Shown: piece by piece, positions 53,555-62,877 of the stretch
Layout: every line of letters begins with the position of its first letter
How positions within the stretch are numbered: the stretch's first letter is position 1
Assembly (NCBI RefSeq): GCF_003987475.1
Contig: NZ_PIQH01000006.1
Span: 122,345 to 186,344 of the forward strand
Direction: 5' to 3'
From: Idiomarina tyrosinivorans
GTDB lineage: Bacteria; Pseudomonadota; Gammaproteobacteria; Enterobacterales; Alteromonadaceae
DNA length: 64,000 nucleotides
The notes under the pieces: generated by a model
What the model was told of the DNA's origin: nothing
What the model saw: only the letters and a program-made list of their open reading frames with translations
Databases searched by the model: none
Made by a program: the position numbers and the translations under genes

Positions 53555-54279
53555 CAGTTTTTCAGTTTACCATCCGGCACAAACACATACCCTAAGCCCC
53601 AAACGGTTTGGATATAACGCGGTTTCGCTGGGTCTTGCTCTAACATTCGACGCAACCGAGATACCTGCACATCAATGCTTCGCTCTAGCGCACTATAGTC
53701 TCGCCCACGCGCTAAATTCATCAGCTTATCGCGAGAAAGTGGCTGCCGAGGATGAGTCACCAAGGCTTTTAAAACCGCAAATTCTCCGCTTGTTAATGGC
53801 ATCGCCGTCGAGCCATCGAACATTTCCCGCGTTCCGAGATTCAGCCGATAAGTCCCAAAGGTCACCTCTTCTTCTTCTTGGCTCGGCGCACCGGGTGGCT
53901 CTTGATTGCGACGACGCAACACCGCTCGCACCCGCGCCAACAGTTCTCGCGGATTGAATGGCTTGGCTAAGTAGTCATCGGCGCCCAACTCCAAACCGAT
54001 TATCCGGTCGACTTCATCACCTTTGGCGGTCAGCATAACAATGGGTAAGTGATTGTCTTGATGGCGCAAGCGCCGACAAATCGAAAGTCCATCTTCTCCT
54101 GGGAGCATTAAATCTAGCACCATCAGGTGAAAATTTTCCCGCGTCAAGAGCCGATCCATTTGTTCAGCGTTTTGTGCCGTACGCACCTGAAATCCTTGCT
54201 CGGTTAAATAACGTTCAAGCAAGCCGCGGAGCCGAACATCATCATCGACAACCAGAATTTTAGTGGTTTCCTGCGTCAT
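53554..54279 (-). CDS. ompR: Response regulator OmpR
   Basis: 241 residues: receiver domain with VDDDVRLR acidic pocket and phospho-Asp in [12 protein letters not shown] near 57, [30 protein letters not shown], then a winged-helix DNA-binding domain (about 135-235, [24 protein letters not shown]). First gene of ompR-envZ. Extremely close to enterobacterial OmpR. Confidence 0.97.
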   Translation of the reverse strand: MTQETTKILVVDDDVRLRGLLERYLTEQGFQVRTAQNAEQMDRLLTRENFHLMVLDLMLPGEDGLSICRRLRHQDNHLPIVMLTAKGDEVDRIIGLELGADDYLAKPFNPRELLARVRAVLRRRNQEPPGAPSQEEEEVTFGTYRLNLGTREMFDGSTAMPLTSGEFAVLKALVTHPRQPLSRDKLMNLARGRDYSALERSIDVQVSRLRRMLEQDPAKPRYIQTVWGLGYVFVPDGKLKN

Positions 54280-54382
54280 CTTTTGTACCCATTTATCAGT
54301 CTATTGGTTACGATACGAAGACTCTAGCTGTGACGCAAGCGGCAAAGCGTTACCAAATATGTAAGTGCAAATATGGATTCCT

Positions 54383-54922
54383 ATGACGCTCTTCGAAACG
54401 CAACGGGTGACTGTGAGGCAACTGTCGTTAAACGACGCAGAATGGCTATTGGCGCTATTTAATAGTCAAGGTTTTATACGCTACATTGGTGATCGCGAGA
54501 TTCGAACAGTCGCCCAGGCCAAACGATACATCCAGCAGGGTCCGTTGAAAAGCTACCAAGAAACTGGGCTTGGTCTTTATGCCGTGGAGGCACAAACAAC
54601 TGCTACCCCGGTCGGAGTAGTCAGTCTGCTAAAGCGTGACTACCTCGAGCACATTGACGTCGGTTATGCGATGCTGCCGGAACATCAGGGCCAAGGTTAT
54701 GCGTTGGCAGCGACTGCAGGGCTAATCGATTATGCCCGTTGGCGCTTCGCACTTAGCCAGATCGACGCTATCAGTCAGGCAGACAATCAAGCGTCTATTA
54801 TGCTCTTGCAGCGACTACAGTTTCGCTATCAAGAGACCATTCAACTGCCTGGAAGTGACGACCCCGTCGCAAGATTTTCGCTGTTACTCGACAGCTCCAA
54901 CTCCCACTGTTCGGGGCGTTGA
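54383..54922 (+). CDS. GNAT-family N-acetyltransferase
   Basis: 179-residue RimJ/RimL-type acetyltransferase (TERLxLR-like start FETQRVTVRQLSLNDAEWL). The acetyl-CoA loop reads LPEHQGQGYALAA near 103-115, and NQASIMLLQRLQFRYQET near the end is the typical NxxSxxLxxxxGF motif in variant form. Substrate unknown. The ATG at 54383 is favoured over a GTG at 54365. Its last 82 bp overlap the 3' end of the convergent EAL gene. Confidence 0.9.
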   Translation: MTLFETQRVTVRQLSLNDAEWLLALFNSQGFIRYIGDREIRTVAQAKRYIQQGPLKSYQETGLGLYAVEAQTTATPVGVVSLLKRDYLEHIDVGYAMLPEHQGQGYALAATAGLIDYARWRFALSQIDAISQADNQASIMLLQRLQFRYQETIQLPGSDDPVARFSLLLDSSNSHCSGR

Positions 54923-57456
54923 GGTTTGCCAAGATAAAAGCCTTGGAAATAAAAGCATTGAATTTGTTGCAAACGCTGCAGCTGTTCCGAGGTTTCGACC
55001 CCCTCTGCGACAACCGTTAGGCCTAAGTTATTTCCCAGCCCGATAATCGAACGAACGATGACTTCGTCATTGCTGTTATTCAGCATATCTCGCACAAACG
55101 ACTGATCAATTTTTAGTTTCGCAAGCGGCAGACGTTTTAAATAGCTCAGCGATGCGTAGCCTGTTCCAAAATCATCAAGAGAAACGCTGATTCCCCACTC
55201 TCGTAACACGTTTAGCTTGTCGATAATCGCATCAAAGTCTTGAATTAATAAGGTTTCGGTAATTTCTAACTCGAGTCGCTCAGGGTTCACTTGGAAACGC
55301 TGCAACGTATTCTCCAAATGCGGCACAAAGTCCTCGTGATTAAACTGCGCAGGGCTGATGTTGATGGCTAGCTTAATGTGCCGCCAATGTTCCGAACTCT
55401 GCCAACGCCGAAGGATTTCACAACTTTGTTCGATCACCCGTTTACCAATAGCTAGCATCAAGCCACTTTGCTCAGCGATTGGAATAAACTGGCCGGGAGA
55501 AATTTCGCCAAGCTCTGGGTGATGCCAACGCAGCAGTGCTTCCATTGCCACCATTTGCTTGAGTTGGTTAAATTGGGGCTGTACTACTAAATAAAACTGG
55601 TCTTTCGCCACCGCCTCGCGCAGCCGACTTTCGATGTTTAGGCGTTCATCGACAATGGCTTGCATATCGGTGTTAAACAACTGGATGTTATTCCGCCCCA
55701 AACGTTTTGCGGTATGCATGGCGATGTCTGCACCCTTTAAAAGCTCTTCGACATCGTTACCAACATCGGAGAACATCGCTAGACCGATGCTTACCGTTAC
55801 GAACACCTCATGGGAGCCGACAAAATACGGTTGGCTGAGGCGTTTCGCAATCTGTCTCGTCCGCTGTTGAGCATGCATCGCGGCAGCTTTCGGGTCTTGA
55901 TCTAACTGCGATAAGATCGCAACAAACTCATCGGCGCCTAAGCGGCCAACGGTATCCTTGCTCGACTGCAAGTGCTCAAGTCGATTGGCAACCTGCTTTA
56001 GCAGTTCGTCACCGAGCTCATGCCCTAAGGTATCATTCAGCGACTTAAATTCATCGATATCGATGATCGCCAAAGCTCCCTGCACAAGCGGACTTTGCTT
56101 CTGCGCCATGAGATTTTGTAACTTGTCGATAATAAAACGACGGTTAGGCAACCCAGAAAGCACGTCAAAAAACGCGAGATGTTGCAGCTGGCTTTGGATA
56201 TTTCGATATTCAGTGATGTCGGTGGATATGCCACACAACGCGTAAATTTGGCCACTGCCGTCGCGCAGTGGTAGCTTCACCGATAAGAAGGTATGTGGCG
56301 CCGATGATTTGGTCAGCGTATTGACCTCTTCATCGACGATACGTTCGCCTTTCTCTAACACACGGCGGTCGTTAATGGCTAGGCGCTTGGCAGTCTCCGC
56401 ATCAAAGAATTGATGATCGGTCTTGCCGATAATGTCACGTTCAGAAAGTCCGGTTAACTCACAAAACTTTTGATTGATATATTGGTATTTGAGATCCAAG
56501 TCTTTAATAAAGATGAAGGCATCGACACTATTTAAAATGGTATTCAGACGATTTTCACTTTGCTCTAGGCGATAGGTTTTGTCCTTCACTAAGCGGCGCA
56601 AGGTAAAGATGAAGAAAAACGTCAATAGCAATGCACCCAGCAACAGTAAACCAATCCACCAAACGAACTGTGGAATGCTATAACCATCCTCGCCACTGCC
56701 ACTCCACTTTTTGAGGACCGAATAATACGGCGAGTGCTGTTCCGCTTTCCACCGCGTTAAGTAGCTATCTAAGCGCTGTAATGCTTGTTTGATACTGGCA
56801 CTAGGTTGCAAATTAGCCGCCACATATAATTCCGTCGGTTGGAACATAATAGGCGCCGCTACTAAGTCGTAATCAGCGGCTTGATAGCGACCGTAAAACT
56901 GACTCGTTGCGGCAGCGTCCGCCTCGCCTCGCTGCACCGCCTGCAATGCTAGTTCAAAGTCGCTAACCCGAATAAATTGATAGTGCAATTGAAAAGCATG
57001 ATTTAGCCGCGTTAAATATTGCTGCTGCACCGACTCTTCTAGCACTGCTATGCGCTTATTTTTTAGGTCTAGCAGGCTGGATAGCTTACTGTTTGCAGAC
57101 ACGTATATCTGTGACCAACTCAATAGTATGGGTTCTACCGGAAAGAAAAATTCGGCGCGGCGCTCAGGTGTCATCGCGACATCCGGCATGAGATCGATGT
57201 TGCCATTTTTGAGCAGGGTCAAACAGCTTTGCCACTGGCACCGCACCGGCTTTATTTGCCAGCCTTCGGCTTCAGCCACCTTATTCAGTAAGTCGCCAAT
57301 TAACCCCGAAGGCCGGCCGTCACTGCCAAGGAAGATTTTCGGTGGGTTATGGTAAACCCCTAACCGCAAGGTTAAAGGCTGAGACACACTTTGGGCATGA
57401 GTGCCGGGAAGCACCATCAGCAAAGTTATCAATATCCCTAACGACCAACGACGCAA
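54841..57456 (-). CDS. Membrane sensor with SBP, PAS, GGDEF-like and EAL domains
   Basis: 871 residues. Signal peptide (cleaved near THA), a periplasmic type II binding-protein domain at about 25-245, a membrane helix at about 268-290, a PAS domain at about 300-420, a GGDEF-type domain at about 430-590 and an EAL domain at about 605-850. The GGDEF motif is GADEF, so cyclase activity is doubtful. The EAL domain keeps EALLRW, the catalytic-type NIS, EITET, DDFGTGYASL, KIDQSFV and AEGVET residues, so it is probably an active c-di-GMP phosphodiesterase. A periplasmic ligand is likely to tune c-di-GMP. 3' overlap with the GNAT gene. Confidence 0.93.
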   Translation of the reverse strand: MRRWSLGILITLLMVLPGTHAQSVSQPLTLRLGVYHNPPKIFLGSDGRPSGLIGDLLNKVAEAEGWQIKPVRCQWQSCLTLLKNGNIDLMPDVAMTPERRAEFFFPVEPILLSWSQIYVSANSKLSSLLDLKNKRIAVLEESVQQQYLTRLNHAFQLHYQFIRVSDFELALQAVQRGEADAAATSQFYGRYQAADYDLVAAPIMFQPTELYVAANLQPSASIKQALQRLDSYLTRWKAEQHSPYYSVLKKWSGSGEDGYSIPQFVWWIGLLLLGALLLTFFFIFTLRRLVKDKTYRLEQSENRLNTILNSVDAFIFIKDLDLKYQYINQKFCELTGLSERDIIGKTDHQFFDAETAKRLAINDRRVLEKGERIVDEEVNTLTKSSAPHTFLSVKLPLRDGSGQIYALCGISTDITEYRNIQSQLQHLAFFDVLSGLPNRRFIIDKLQNLMAQKQSPLVQGALAIIDIDEFKSLNDTLGHELGDELLKQVANRLEHLQSSKDTVGRLGADEFVAILSQLDQDPKAAAMHAQQRTRQIAKRLSQPYFVGSHEVFVTVSIGLAMFSDVGNDVEELLKGADIAMHTAKRLGRNNIQLFNTDMQAIVDERLNIESRLREAVAKDQFYLVVQPQFNQLKQMVAMEALLRWHHPELGEISPGQFIPIAEQSGLMLAIGKRVIEQSCEILRRWQSSEHWRHIKLAINISPAQFNHEDFVPHLENTLQRFQVNPERLELEITETLLIQDFDAIIDKLNVLREWGISVSLDDFGTGYASLSYLKRLPLAKLKIDQSFVRDMLNNSNDEVIVRSIIGLGNNLGLTVVAEGVETSEQLQRLQQIQCFYFQGFYLGKPQRPEQWELELSSNSENLATGSSLPGS

Positions 57457-57487
57457 AGGAAACCCCTTTACCAGTGTGTGTTAAACC

Positions 57488-57515
57488 AGTATACCGCTGT
57501 TGCTATATGCAGCAA
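57488..57515 (-). promoter_or_regulatory. Possible promoter of the EAL-domain gene
   Basis: On the minus strand -35 TTGCTG (57515-57510), a 16-bp spacer and -10 TATACT (57493-57488), 31 bp before the ATG. A GTTGCT/AGCAAC inverted repeat overlaps the -35 and spacer and could bind a regulator. It lies just beyond the greB stop. Confidence 0.5.
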
Positions 57516-57520
57516 CTGAT

Positions 57521-58003
57521 TTATTTTTGTTCAGTTCGATAGCTAATAGCGCTGACCCACCAATGCTGAATCCCCTGCGGGGTCTGCACTTCGATATCAT
57601 CGTCAAGCTGCTTGCCAACGAGGGCTCGAGCCATCGGCGAGTCGATTGAAATGTAGTCTTTACGATGATAAATCTCGTCCGGCCCAACAATGCGAAAACG
57701 CTTGCTCTGTTGAGCGGCATTTTCTATTACGACCCAGGCACCAAAATACACTTTTCCCTCTTGCTGCGGGGCGTAGTCAACAATTTTCAATTGCGCTAAA
57801 CGCTTGCGAAGAAATCGTACGCGCCGGTCGATCTGGCGCAAACGCTTTTTATTGAAGATGTAATCCGCATTTTCCGAACGGTCACCCAAACTCGCAGCCC
57901 AACTGACGATCTTTGTTACTTCGGGGCGCTCGTTAAACCACAGTTCATCATGCTCTTGTTGCAGCTTTTGATACCCCTCGCGGGTCACTAACGGTGTTTT
58001 CAT
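57521..58003 (-). CDS. greB: Transcript cleavage factor GreB
   Basis: 160 residues. The N-terminal coiled coil inserts into the RNA polymerase secondary channel with the acidic tip in GDRSENADYIFNKKRLRQIDRR near 40-62 in shorthand. The C-terminal FKBP-like domain holds VYFGAWVVIEN and KDYISIDSPMARAL. The form PQQEGKVYFGAWV identifies GreB rather than GreA. ATG at 58003 preferred over the adjacent TTG. Divergent from tex, as in E. coli (greB-yhgF). Confidence 0.97.
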   Translation of the reverse strand: MKTPLVTREGYQKLQQEHDELWFNERPEVTKIVSWAASLGDRSENADYIFNKKRLRQIDRRVRFLRKRLAQLKIVDYAPQQEGKVYFGAWVVIENAAQQSKRFRIVGPDEIYHRKDYISIDSPMARALVGKQLDDDIEVQTPQGIQHWWVSAISYRTEQK

Positions 58004-58131
58004 CAATGCTTTCTCAGTGCAATATTTTCACGGCATTTACTAGCCTAGCGAGTTTCTATGACTGCCGTCTAGCCATCACTCCTGTTATACTTGCCGTTTG
58101 ATCGTTTGCCCGTCACTGATAGAGAGAAGTT

Positions 58132-60465
58132 ATGAGTGTGATTGTTGCTAAGTTAGCGAATGAACTCGGTGTTCAACGCCAGCAAGTTGAAGCTACTGTC
58201 AAGCTGTTGGACGAGGGCTCGACAGTCCCTTTTATTGCGCGCTACCGAAAAGAGGTGACGGGGGGTTTAGATGATTCTCAACTGCGCGAGCTGGATCAGC
58301 GATTAGGTTATTTACGTGAGCTCGAAGACCGCCGAGCGGTGATTCTAAAAAGCATTGATGAGCAAGGTAAACTCAGCGACGAACTGCGCCAACAAATCGA
58401 ACAGGTGAGCACCAAAACCGAACTGGAAGATCTGTACCTACCCTACAAGCCAAAGCGTCGCACCAAAGGGCAAATTGCGATTGAAGCAGGCCTAGAACCG
58501 CTCGCAGATACACTTTGGCAGCAGCCAGACCATGACCCGGAAGCGCTCGCAGCGGAATATATTGATGCCGACAAAGGCTTTGCCGATAACAAAGCAGTAT
58601 TGGATGGTGCGCGAGCGATTTTAATGGAACGCTTTGCCGAGGATGCCGCCTTACTTAAAAAATTGCGGGAAGATCTGTGGCAAAATGCTCACGTCAGCAG
58701 TCAAGTCATCAGCGGAAAAGAGAAAGAAGGCGCGAAATTCCGCGATTACTTCAACTTCTCTGAAGCACTGAAAAAAATTCCCTCCCACCGCGCCTTGGCG
58801 CTTTTTCGCGGACGTAATGAAGGCGTATTAGCGCTGACCTTGAACGCTGATCCTGAGCAAGCGCAAGACGTTCGCAGTTCTCATTGTGAGCGCTTAATTG
58901 CCGCTCACGTCGGCTTTGAGCACCAACAGCGCCCTGCCGATGACTGGCGCCAACAAGTTGTGCAATGGAGCTGGCGAGTTAAGCTTGCACTGCATATGGA
59001 AACCGAATTACTGAACCGTATCCGCGAGATGGCTGAGGAAGCCGCCATTGATGTGTTCGCAATGAACCTAAAAGACTTGTTGATGGCCGCGCCCGCCGGT
59101 GCCAAAACAACCATGGGGTTAGATCCGGGAGTGCGCACGGGGGTTAAAGTGGCGGTCGTTGATCAAACCGGTAAAGTGCTCGCGACTAACACGGTATTTC
59201 CGTTCCAACCACAGAATCAAAGGGATAAAGCTAAGCGTACCTTAGCGGCACTCTGCAAACAGCACGACGTTGAGCTGATCGCAATCGGTAATGGCACCTA
59301 CTCACGGGAAACCGACCAACTTGCGGGAGAAATGCTGAGCGAAGCAGGTTTAACGGTTATCGAAAAAGTCATCGTCAACGAAGCCGGCGCCTCGGTCTAT
59401 TCGGCCTCTGAAACAGCAGCGCAAGAATTTCCAGACATGGATGTATCGCTGCGTGGCGCGGTATCTATAGCCCGCCGGTTACAAGACCCACTGGCAGAGC
59501 TAGTAAAAATTGAACCCAAATCTATCGGTGTCGGCCAGTATCAGCACGATGTCAGCCAAGCGCAGTTGGCACAGCGGTTGGATGCCACCGTTGAAGATTG
59601 CGTAAACGCTGTCGGCGTAGATTTAAATACGGCTTCAGCGGCACTGCTCTCGCGTGTATCAGGTCTGTCAAAAGTGTTGGCGAAGAACATTGTTGCCTAT
59701 CGCGATGAGAGCGGAGCGTTCGCTGAGCGGAAAGCCCTACTTAACGTCAGCCGAATGGGTCCCAAAGCGTTCGAACAAGCGGCGGGCTTTTTACGCATTC
59801 GCGACGGTAAAAATCCGTTAGATGCCTCTGCCGTGCATCCCGAATCCTATCCTGTGGTGCAACGCATGGCGGCAAGCTTGGGCTGTGATGCCGCAGAGCT
59901 AATCGGTGCTCACCAACAGTTGCAAAAGATCAATGCGCAAGATTTCGTCGACGCTAATGTTGGCTTACCAACCATTACCGACATCTTGAAGGAGCTGGAC
60001 AAGCCGGGCCGTGATCCACGTCCCGAATTCCGCACCGCGAACTTCAAAGATGGGGTGAATACCATGGACGACCTAAAAGAAAATATGCAACTTGAAGGCG
60101 TCGTTACCAATGTCACTCATTTTGGGGCATTCGTGGATATTGGTGTTCACCAAGATGGTCTAGTACATATTTCTGCTATGTCGCACCAGTTTATTAGCGA
60201 TCCCCGAGAAGTCGTAAAGGCCGGTGATATCGTCAAAGTGAAAGTGATAGAAGTGGATAAGCCACGCAAGCGTATTGGTTTGTCGATGCGTATGGATGAC
60301 ACAGCAGAAAGTAACGCCAGTCAGGCGAAAACCGCAAATAATGCTAACCAGTCAAAGCCAAGCAAACGTTCATCAGGCGCGCCAAAGGCAGATAAAAAGC
60401 CGTCGTCAGGCGCTATGGGCAATGCCTTTGCCGAGGCTTTTGCAAAAGCCAAAAAAGAAAAATAA
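58132..60465 (+). CDS. tex: Tex family RNA-binding transcription accessory protein
   Basis: 777 residues: N-terminal helical Tex domain ([26 protein letters not shown]), YqgF-like nuclease fold near 325-450 ([19 protein letters not shown]), helix-hairpin-helix region near 500-555 ([19 protein letters not shown]), and an S1 RNA-binding domain near 645-715 ([27 protein letters not shown]). A low-complexity basic Ser/Lys tail follows. Binds nucleic acid and affects transcription. Downstream partner of divergent greB. Confidence 0.96.
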   Translation: MSVIVAKLANELGVQRQQVEATVKLLDEGSTVPFIARYRKEVTGGLDDSQLRELDQRLGYLRELEDRRAVILKSIDEQGKLSDELRQQIEQVSTKTELEDLYLPYKPKRRTKGQIAIEAGLEPLADTLWQQPDHDPEALAAEYIDADKGFADNKAVLDGARAILMERFAEDAALLKKLREDLWQNAHVSSQVISGKEKEGAKFRDYFNFSEALKKIPSHRALALFRGRNEGVLALTLNADPEQAQDVRSSHCERLIAAHVGFEHQQRPADDWRQQVVQWSWRVKLALHMETELLNRIREMAEEAAIDVFAMNLKDLLMAAPAGAKTTMGLDPGVRTGVKVAVVDQTGKVLATNTVFPFQPQNQRDKAKRTLAALCKQHDVELIAIGNGTYSRETDQLAGEMLSEAGLTVIEKVIVNEAGASVYSASETAAQEFPDMDVSLRGAVSIARRLQDPLAELVKIEPKSIGVGQYQHDVSQAQLAQRLDATVEDCVNAVGVDLNTASAALLSRVSGLSKVLAKNIVAYRDESGAFAERKALLNVSRMGPKAFEQAAGFLRIRDGKNPLDASAVHPESYPVVQRMAASLGCDAAELIGAHQQLQKINAQDFVDANVGLPTITDILKELDKPGRDPRPEFRTANFKDGVNTMDDLKENMQLEGVVTNVTHFGAFVDIGVHQDGLVHISAMSHQFISDPREVVKAGDIVKVKVIEVDKPRKRIGLSMRMDDTAESNASQAKTANNANQSKPSKRSSGAPKADKKPSSGAMGNAFAEAFAKAKKEK

Positions 60466-60473
60466 TTGCACAC

Positions 60474-61184
60474 TCAGGCAGAGGCGCGAAAAGACGTCTC
60501 TGCCGTATCCTGAGCTGCGGCATAGCGATTCGCTACTTGTTGTTTACGCGAATCTGAGCTGGCCTCTTTACTATCACCACCGCCCTCAGACTCTAACGAC
60601 TTAGATTGGATAGTTGGTTGCTGAGTATTGGTCTCCTCAGCATCTGGATTTCGCTGTTGCTGCTGTAATTCCGCGCGCGCTTCCGCAGTCTTTAATGTTG
60701 CTTCCGCGGCAATTGCCCGATCCGCGCCAGAAGGTTCCGCTGGGGCAAGCGCTGCTCTTCGCACCACTTGCATCTTTTGAATCGTTGCTTGCGGATCATT
60801 CGGAATGGGGGCCACGTCGATCATGACCTCGCCGCCAACACGATAGCGTTGTCCGTCGGGACCTTTTTCGTAGGTATAGCTTGGACTTCCAGCGTGTTGG
60901 CCGCCGACAGAAGCATGTGCTAGTTCATGGCGTTGCACTTGAGCATCACGCTTTTCTAGCTTTTCGACTTCTTTCAGTTGTTGTTCGCTGAGCGCTTTGC
61001 TGTTTCGCTGCTTTTCCGCAGCAACATCATTCTTTCGCTGATCGGAGGTAGCGTCTTGGCTCGATTGCTTACTGGCAGACGCTTCGGTTGGCTGGATAGC
61101 GGGGCGTGCGACATTATCGGTCTGCGCCATGTCAGACATTGACATGGCGTAAGAAGGAACCGAAGGAACCGCCGAGATATTCAT
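60474..61184 (-). CDS. SprA-like putative metalloprotease
   Basis: 236 residues. A central conserved block at about 65-125 reads LKEVEKLEKRDAQVQRHELAHASVGG, then AGSPSYTYEKGPDGQRYRVGGEV and MIDVAPIPNDP. HELAH is an HExxH zinc-protease motif. The flanks are Ala/Gln/Ser-rich and probably disordered; no signal peptide is seen. This is the layout of the poorly studied SprA-related / CJM1_0395-type family. It follows the flagellin-axis-like small gene by 18 bp, so the two are likely one operon. Substrate unknown. Confidence 0.8.
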   Translation of the reverse strand: MNISAVPSVPSYAMSMSDMAQTDNVARPAIQPTEASASKQSSQDATSDQRKNDVAAEKQRNSKALSEQQLKEVEKLEKRDAQVQRHELAHASVGGQHAGSPSYTYEKGPDGQRYRVGGEVMIDVAPIPNDPQATIQKMQVVRRAALAPAEPSGADRAIAAEATLKTAEARAELQQQQRNPDAEETNTQQPTIQSKSLESEGGGDSKEASSDSRKQQVANRYAAAQDTAETSFRASA

Positions 61185-61202
61185 TTTCGGGAAAGCCCTA
61201 TG

Positions 61203-61517
61203 TTAGGCCTTAGTATCGATCAGTGTACCTAGCACATCGTCAGCGGTCTGCAGAACTTTTGCGTTTGCTTGGGCGTTATTCTCGCCCTCGCTAAGCTCAG
61301 TTAAGGATTCAGTGACGCCGCGATTAGCACTGACGCTTTGGCTCGTTTCAGTCGCTGCGCTGGTCGCAGCTTCTGTTCCAGAACTGCGAGCTGCCTGCTG
61401 TTGGTTAGTATCGTTACGACCCGCCGCCGAAGCAATTTCAGCAGAGGCTTGAGATACCTGATCGTTGGCCTGTTGAAGACCATTGTAAGCACTTTGCAGT
61501 GCACCTGAAATTTCCAT
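61203..61517 (-). CDS. Small protein resembling a flagellar rod/hook protein without its middle
   Basis: 104 residues. The N-terminus MEISGALQSAYNGLQQANDQV looks like the start of rod/hook proteins (xSALxSALSGLxAA). The C-terminus ANAKVLQTADDVLGTLIDTKA looks like their final helix (xNAxVIxTxDxMLxTLL). Between them is only a Gln/Ala/Ser/Thr-rich stretch of about 55 residues. Axial flagellar proteins normally carry a much larger middle. GAGGAG precedes the ATG. No flagellar genes are near. It could be secreted through the flagellar apparatus or regulate it; this is inference. Confidence 0.65.
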   Translation of the reverse strand: MEISGALQSAYNGLQQANDQVSQASAEIASAAGRNDTNQQQAARSSGTEAATSAATETSQSVSANRGVTESLTELSEGENNAQANAKVLQTADDVLGTLIDTKA

Positions 61518-61538
61518 CAGTCACTCCTCACGATTGAT

Positions 61539-61573
61539 GTACTGTTATGGCTAATTATTAACCACAACAGTAC
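61539..61573. promoter_or_regulatory. Inverted repeat upstream of the small hook-like gene
   Basis: Arms of 12 bp with one mismatch (61539-61550 and 61562-61573, outer GTACTGTT/AACAGTAC perfect), 11-bp AT-rich centre. It lies 21 bp before the ATG and covers a possible -10 (AATAAT) with TTGATT (61582-61577) as -35. It looks like an operator. There is no T-run, so it is unlikely to be the desaturase terminator. Confidence 0.5.
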
Positions 61574-61593
61574 AAGAATCAACCGCTTTTGCC

Positions 61594-62730
61594 CTACATG
61601 GCAGGCTGTTGCCGCCGTAACAACCCCTTGAATTCTCGTTTTTGATCTTCAAAACGTTGTTTCACCTCTAAAAATTGATGGTGCAACTGAGAGCTAGAAA
61701 CCTGTTCTTTAAGCGCTTTGGCTTTGCTATCTAATAACGCCTTGCGTGCTTGATAGTAGGCTTTAAGCTGTTGCATTAACGCATCGTATTCGTCATGAAT
61801 ACGCTCCATCCAATCAGCGGCGGCGGTATCAGAATGCTTTTCTTTGTAGCGCTTAAGGTGCATCTCTAACTTTGCACGCTCAATCTGATAACCCGAACAA
61901 CGACGCAAATCCGAGGCTAGGCCAAACCACGATAAACAGCGAATAATCCACTTGGTTGGATCAAACTGCCACCAGCGAATACCATTACGGTAATCGGCAG
62001 AGAAAATATGATGATAGTTGTGGTAACCCTCACCAAAGGTAAACAACGCCAAAATGTCATTATCACGCGCAGAGTTCTTGTCGGTGTATGGCTGACGGCC
62101 CCACATGTGCGCCAAAGAATTAATAAAGAATGTGGTGTGGTGATTAATCACTAAACGCAAGAATCCAACCACTAACAATGCGGCCCAAATGTCACCATAG
62201 ATAACGCCGAGCACAATCGGCCAACCAATCGTCATCAGCAGCGTTAGCGGCAGATAGTATTTGTGCTGCCACATAACAATACGGTCTTTTTGTAAATCTT
62301 TAACGTTTGAATAATCGTTGTAGCTGCTCGCGTGATGTTCGCGCAACATCCAACCGATATGAGAATACCAAAATCCACGTTTCGCCGAATACGGGTCATC
62401 GTCGACGTGGTCCACGTTTTTGTGGTGTTCTCGGTGATCTGACGACCAATGTAAGGCGCTATTTTGCAGCGCTAACGCGCCACCTATTGCATAGAAAAAA
62501 CGCATTATCGCGTGAGACTTGTAGGCCTTGTGCGCCCACAAACGGTGATAACCAGCGGTAATAGAAAAACCGGCAAAACCGATACTGGCAAGCATCCACC
62601 ACCACATTGCTGACGGAATATCATAAGCCATGGCATATAACGGCACGCCAATCGCGGCGACGCCAAAGGTGATGGCAAAGACCAACACATTTAGCCAAAT
62701 GACGGGTGGTTTAGCTGACTGATTCGACAT
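61594..62730 (-). CDS. Delta-9-type acyl desaturase
   Basis: 378-residue membrane di-iron enzyme that introduces a double bond into saturated acyl chains. Four membrane helices in two pairs. Three histidine boxes: HRLWAH near 63, HREHH near 99 and HNYHH near 230 (GEGYHNYHH). No cytochrome b5 or ferredoxin domain, so electrons come from elsewhere. The last 90 residues form a charged coiled-coil-like extension (KRYKEKH onward) not needed for the fold. It is divergent from fabR with a palindromic operator between them. Confidence 0.94.
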   Translation of the reverse strand: MSNQSAKPPVIWLNVLVFAITFGVAAIGVPLYAMAYDIPSAMWWWMLASIGFAGFSITAGYHRLWAHKAYKSHAIMRFFYAIGGALALQNSALHWSSDHREHHKNVDHVDDDPYSAKRGFWYSHIGWMLREHHASSYNDYSNVKDLQKDRIVMWQHKYYLPLTLLMTIGWPIVLGVIYGDIWAALLVVGFLRLVINHHTTFFINSLAHMWGRQPYTDKNSARDNDILALFTFGEGYHNYHHIFSADYRNGIRWWQFDPTKWIIRCLSWFGLASDLRRCSGYQIERAKLEMHLKRYKEKHSDTAAADWMERIHDEYDALMQQLKAYYQARKALLDSKAKALKEQVSSSQLHHQFLEVKQRFEDQKREFKGLLRRQQPAM

Positions 62731-62754
62731 GAAAAAAACCTTTCTTTACTTTTG

Positions 62755-62772
62755 AGCGAACACATGTTCGCT
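62755..62772. promoter_or_regulatory. FabR-type operator between desaturase and fabR
   Basis: Palindrome AGCGAACA-CA-TGTTCGCT, 8-bp perfect arms. It lies 25 bp before the desaturase ATG and just downstream of its predicted promoter, where bound repressor would block transcription. It strongly resembles the operators of FabR/DesT-type unsaturated-fatty-acid regulators. Binding is inferred. Confidence 0.75.
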
Positions 62773-62785
62773 GAAATTCACAGAG

Positions 62786-62814
62786 AATGTACGTGTTTTA
62801 GGCAGAGATCTCAA
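62786..62814 (-). promoter_or_regulatory. Promoter of the desaturase gene
   Basis: On the minus strand -35 TTGAGA (62814-62809), 17-bp spacer, -10 TACATT (62791-62786). Transcription would start near 62779, a few bases before the operator. On the opposite strand an extended -10 (TGATAGAAT, 62837-62845) could serve fabR. Confidence 0.6.
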
Positions 62815-62877
62815 GTAAAAGTTGCAGAAAAAGCTGTGATAGAATAGTACCCATTTCCCCCACTGGTGGAGCACGAT

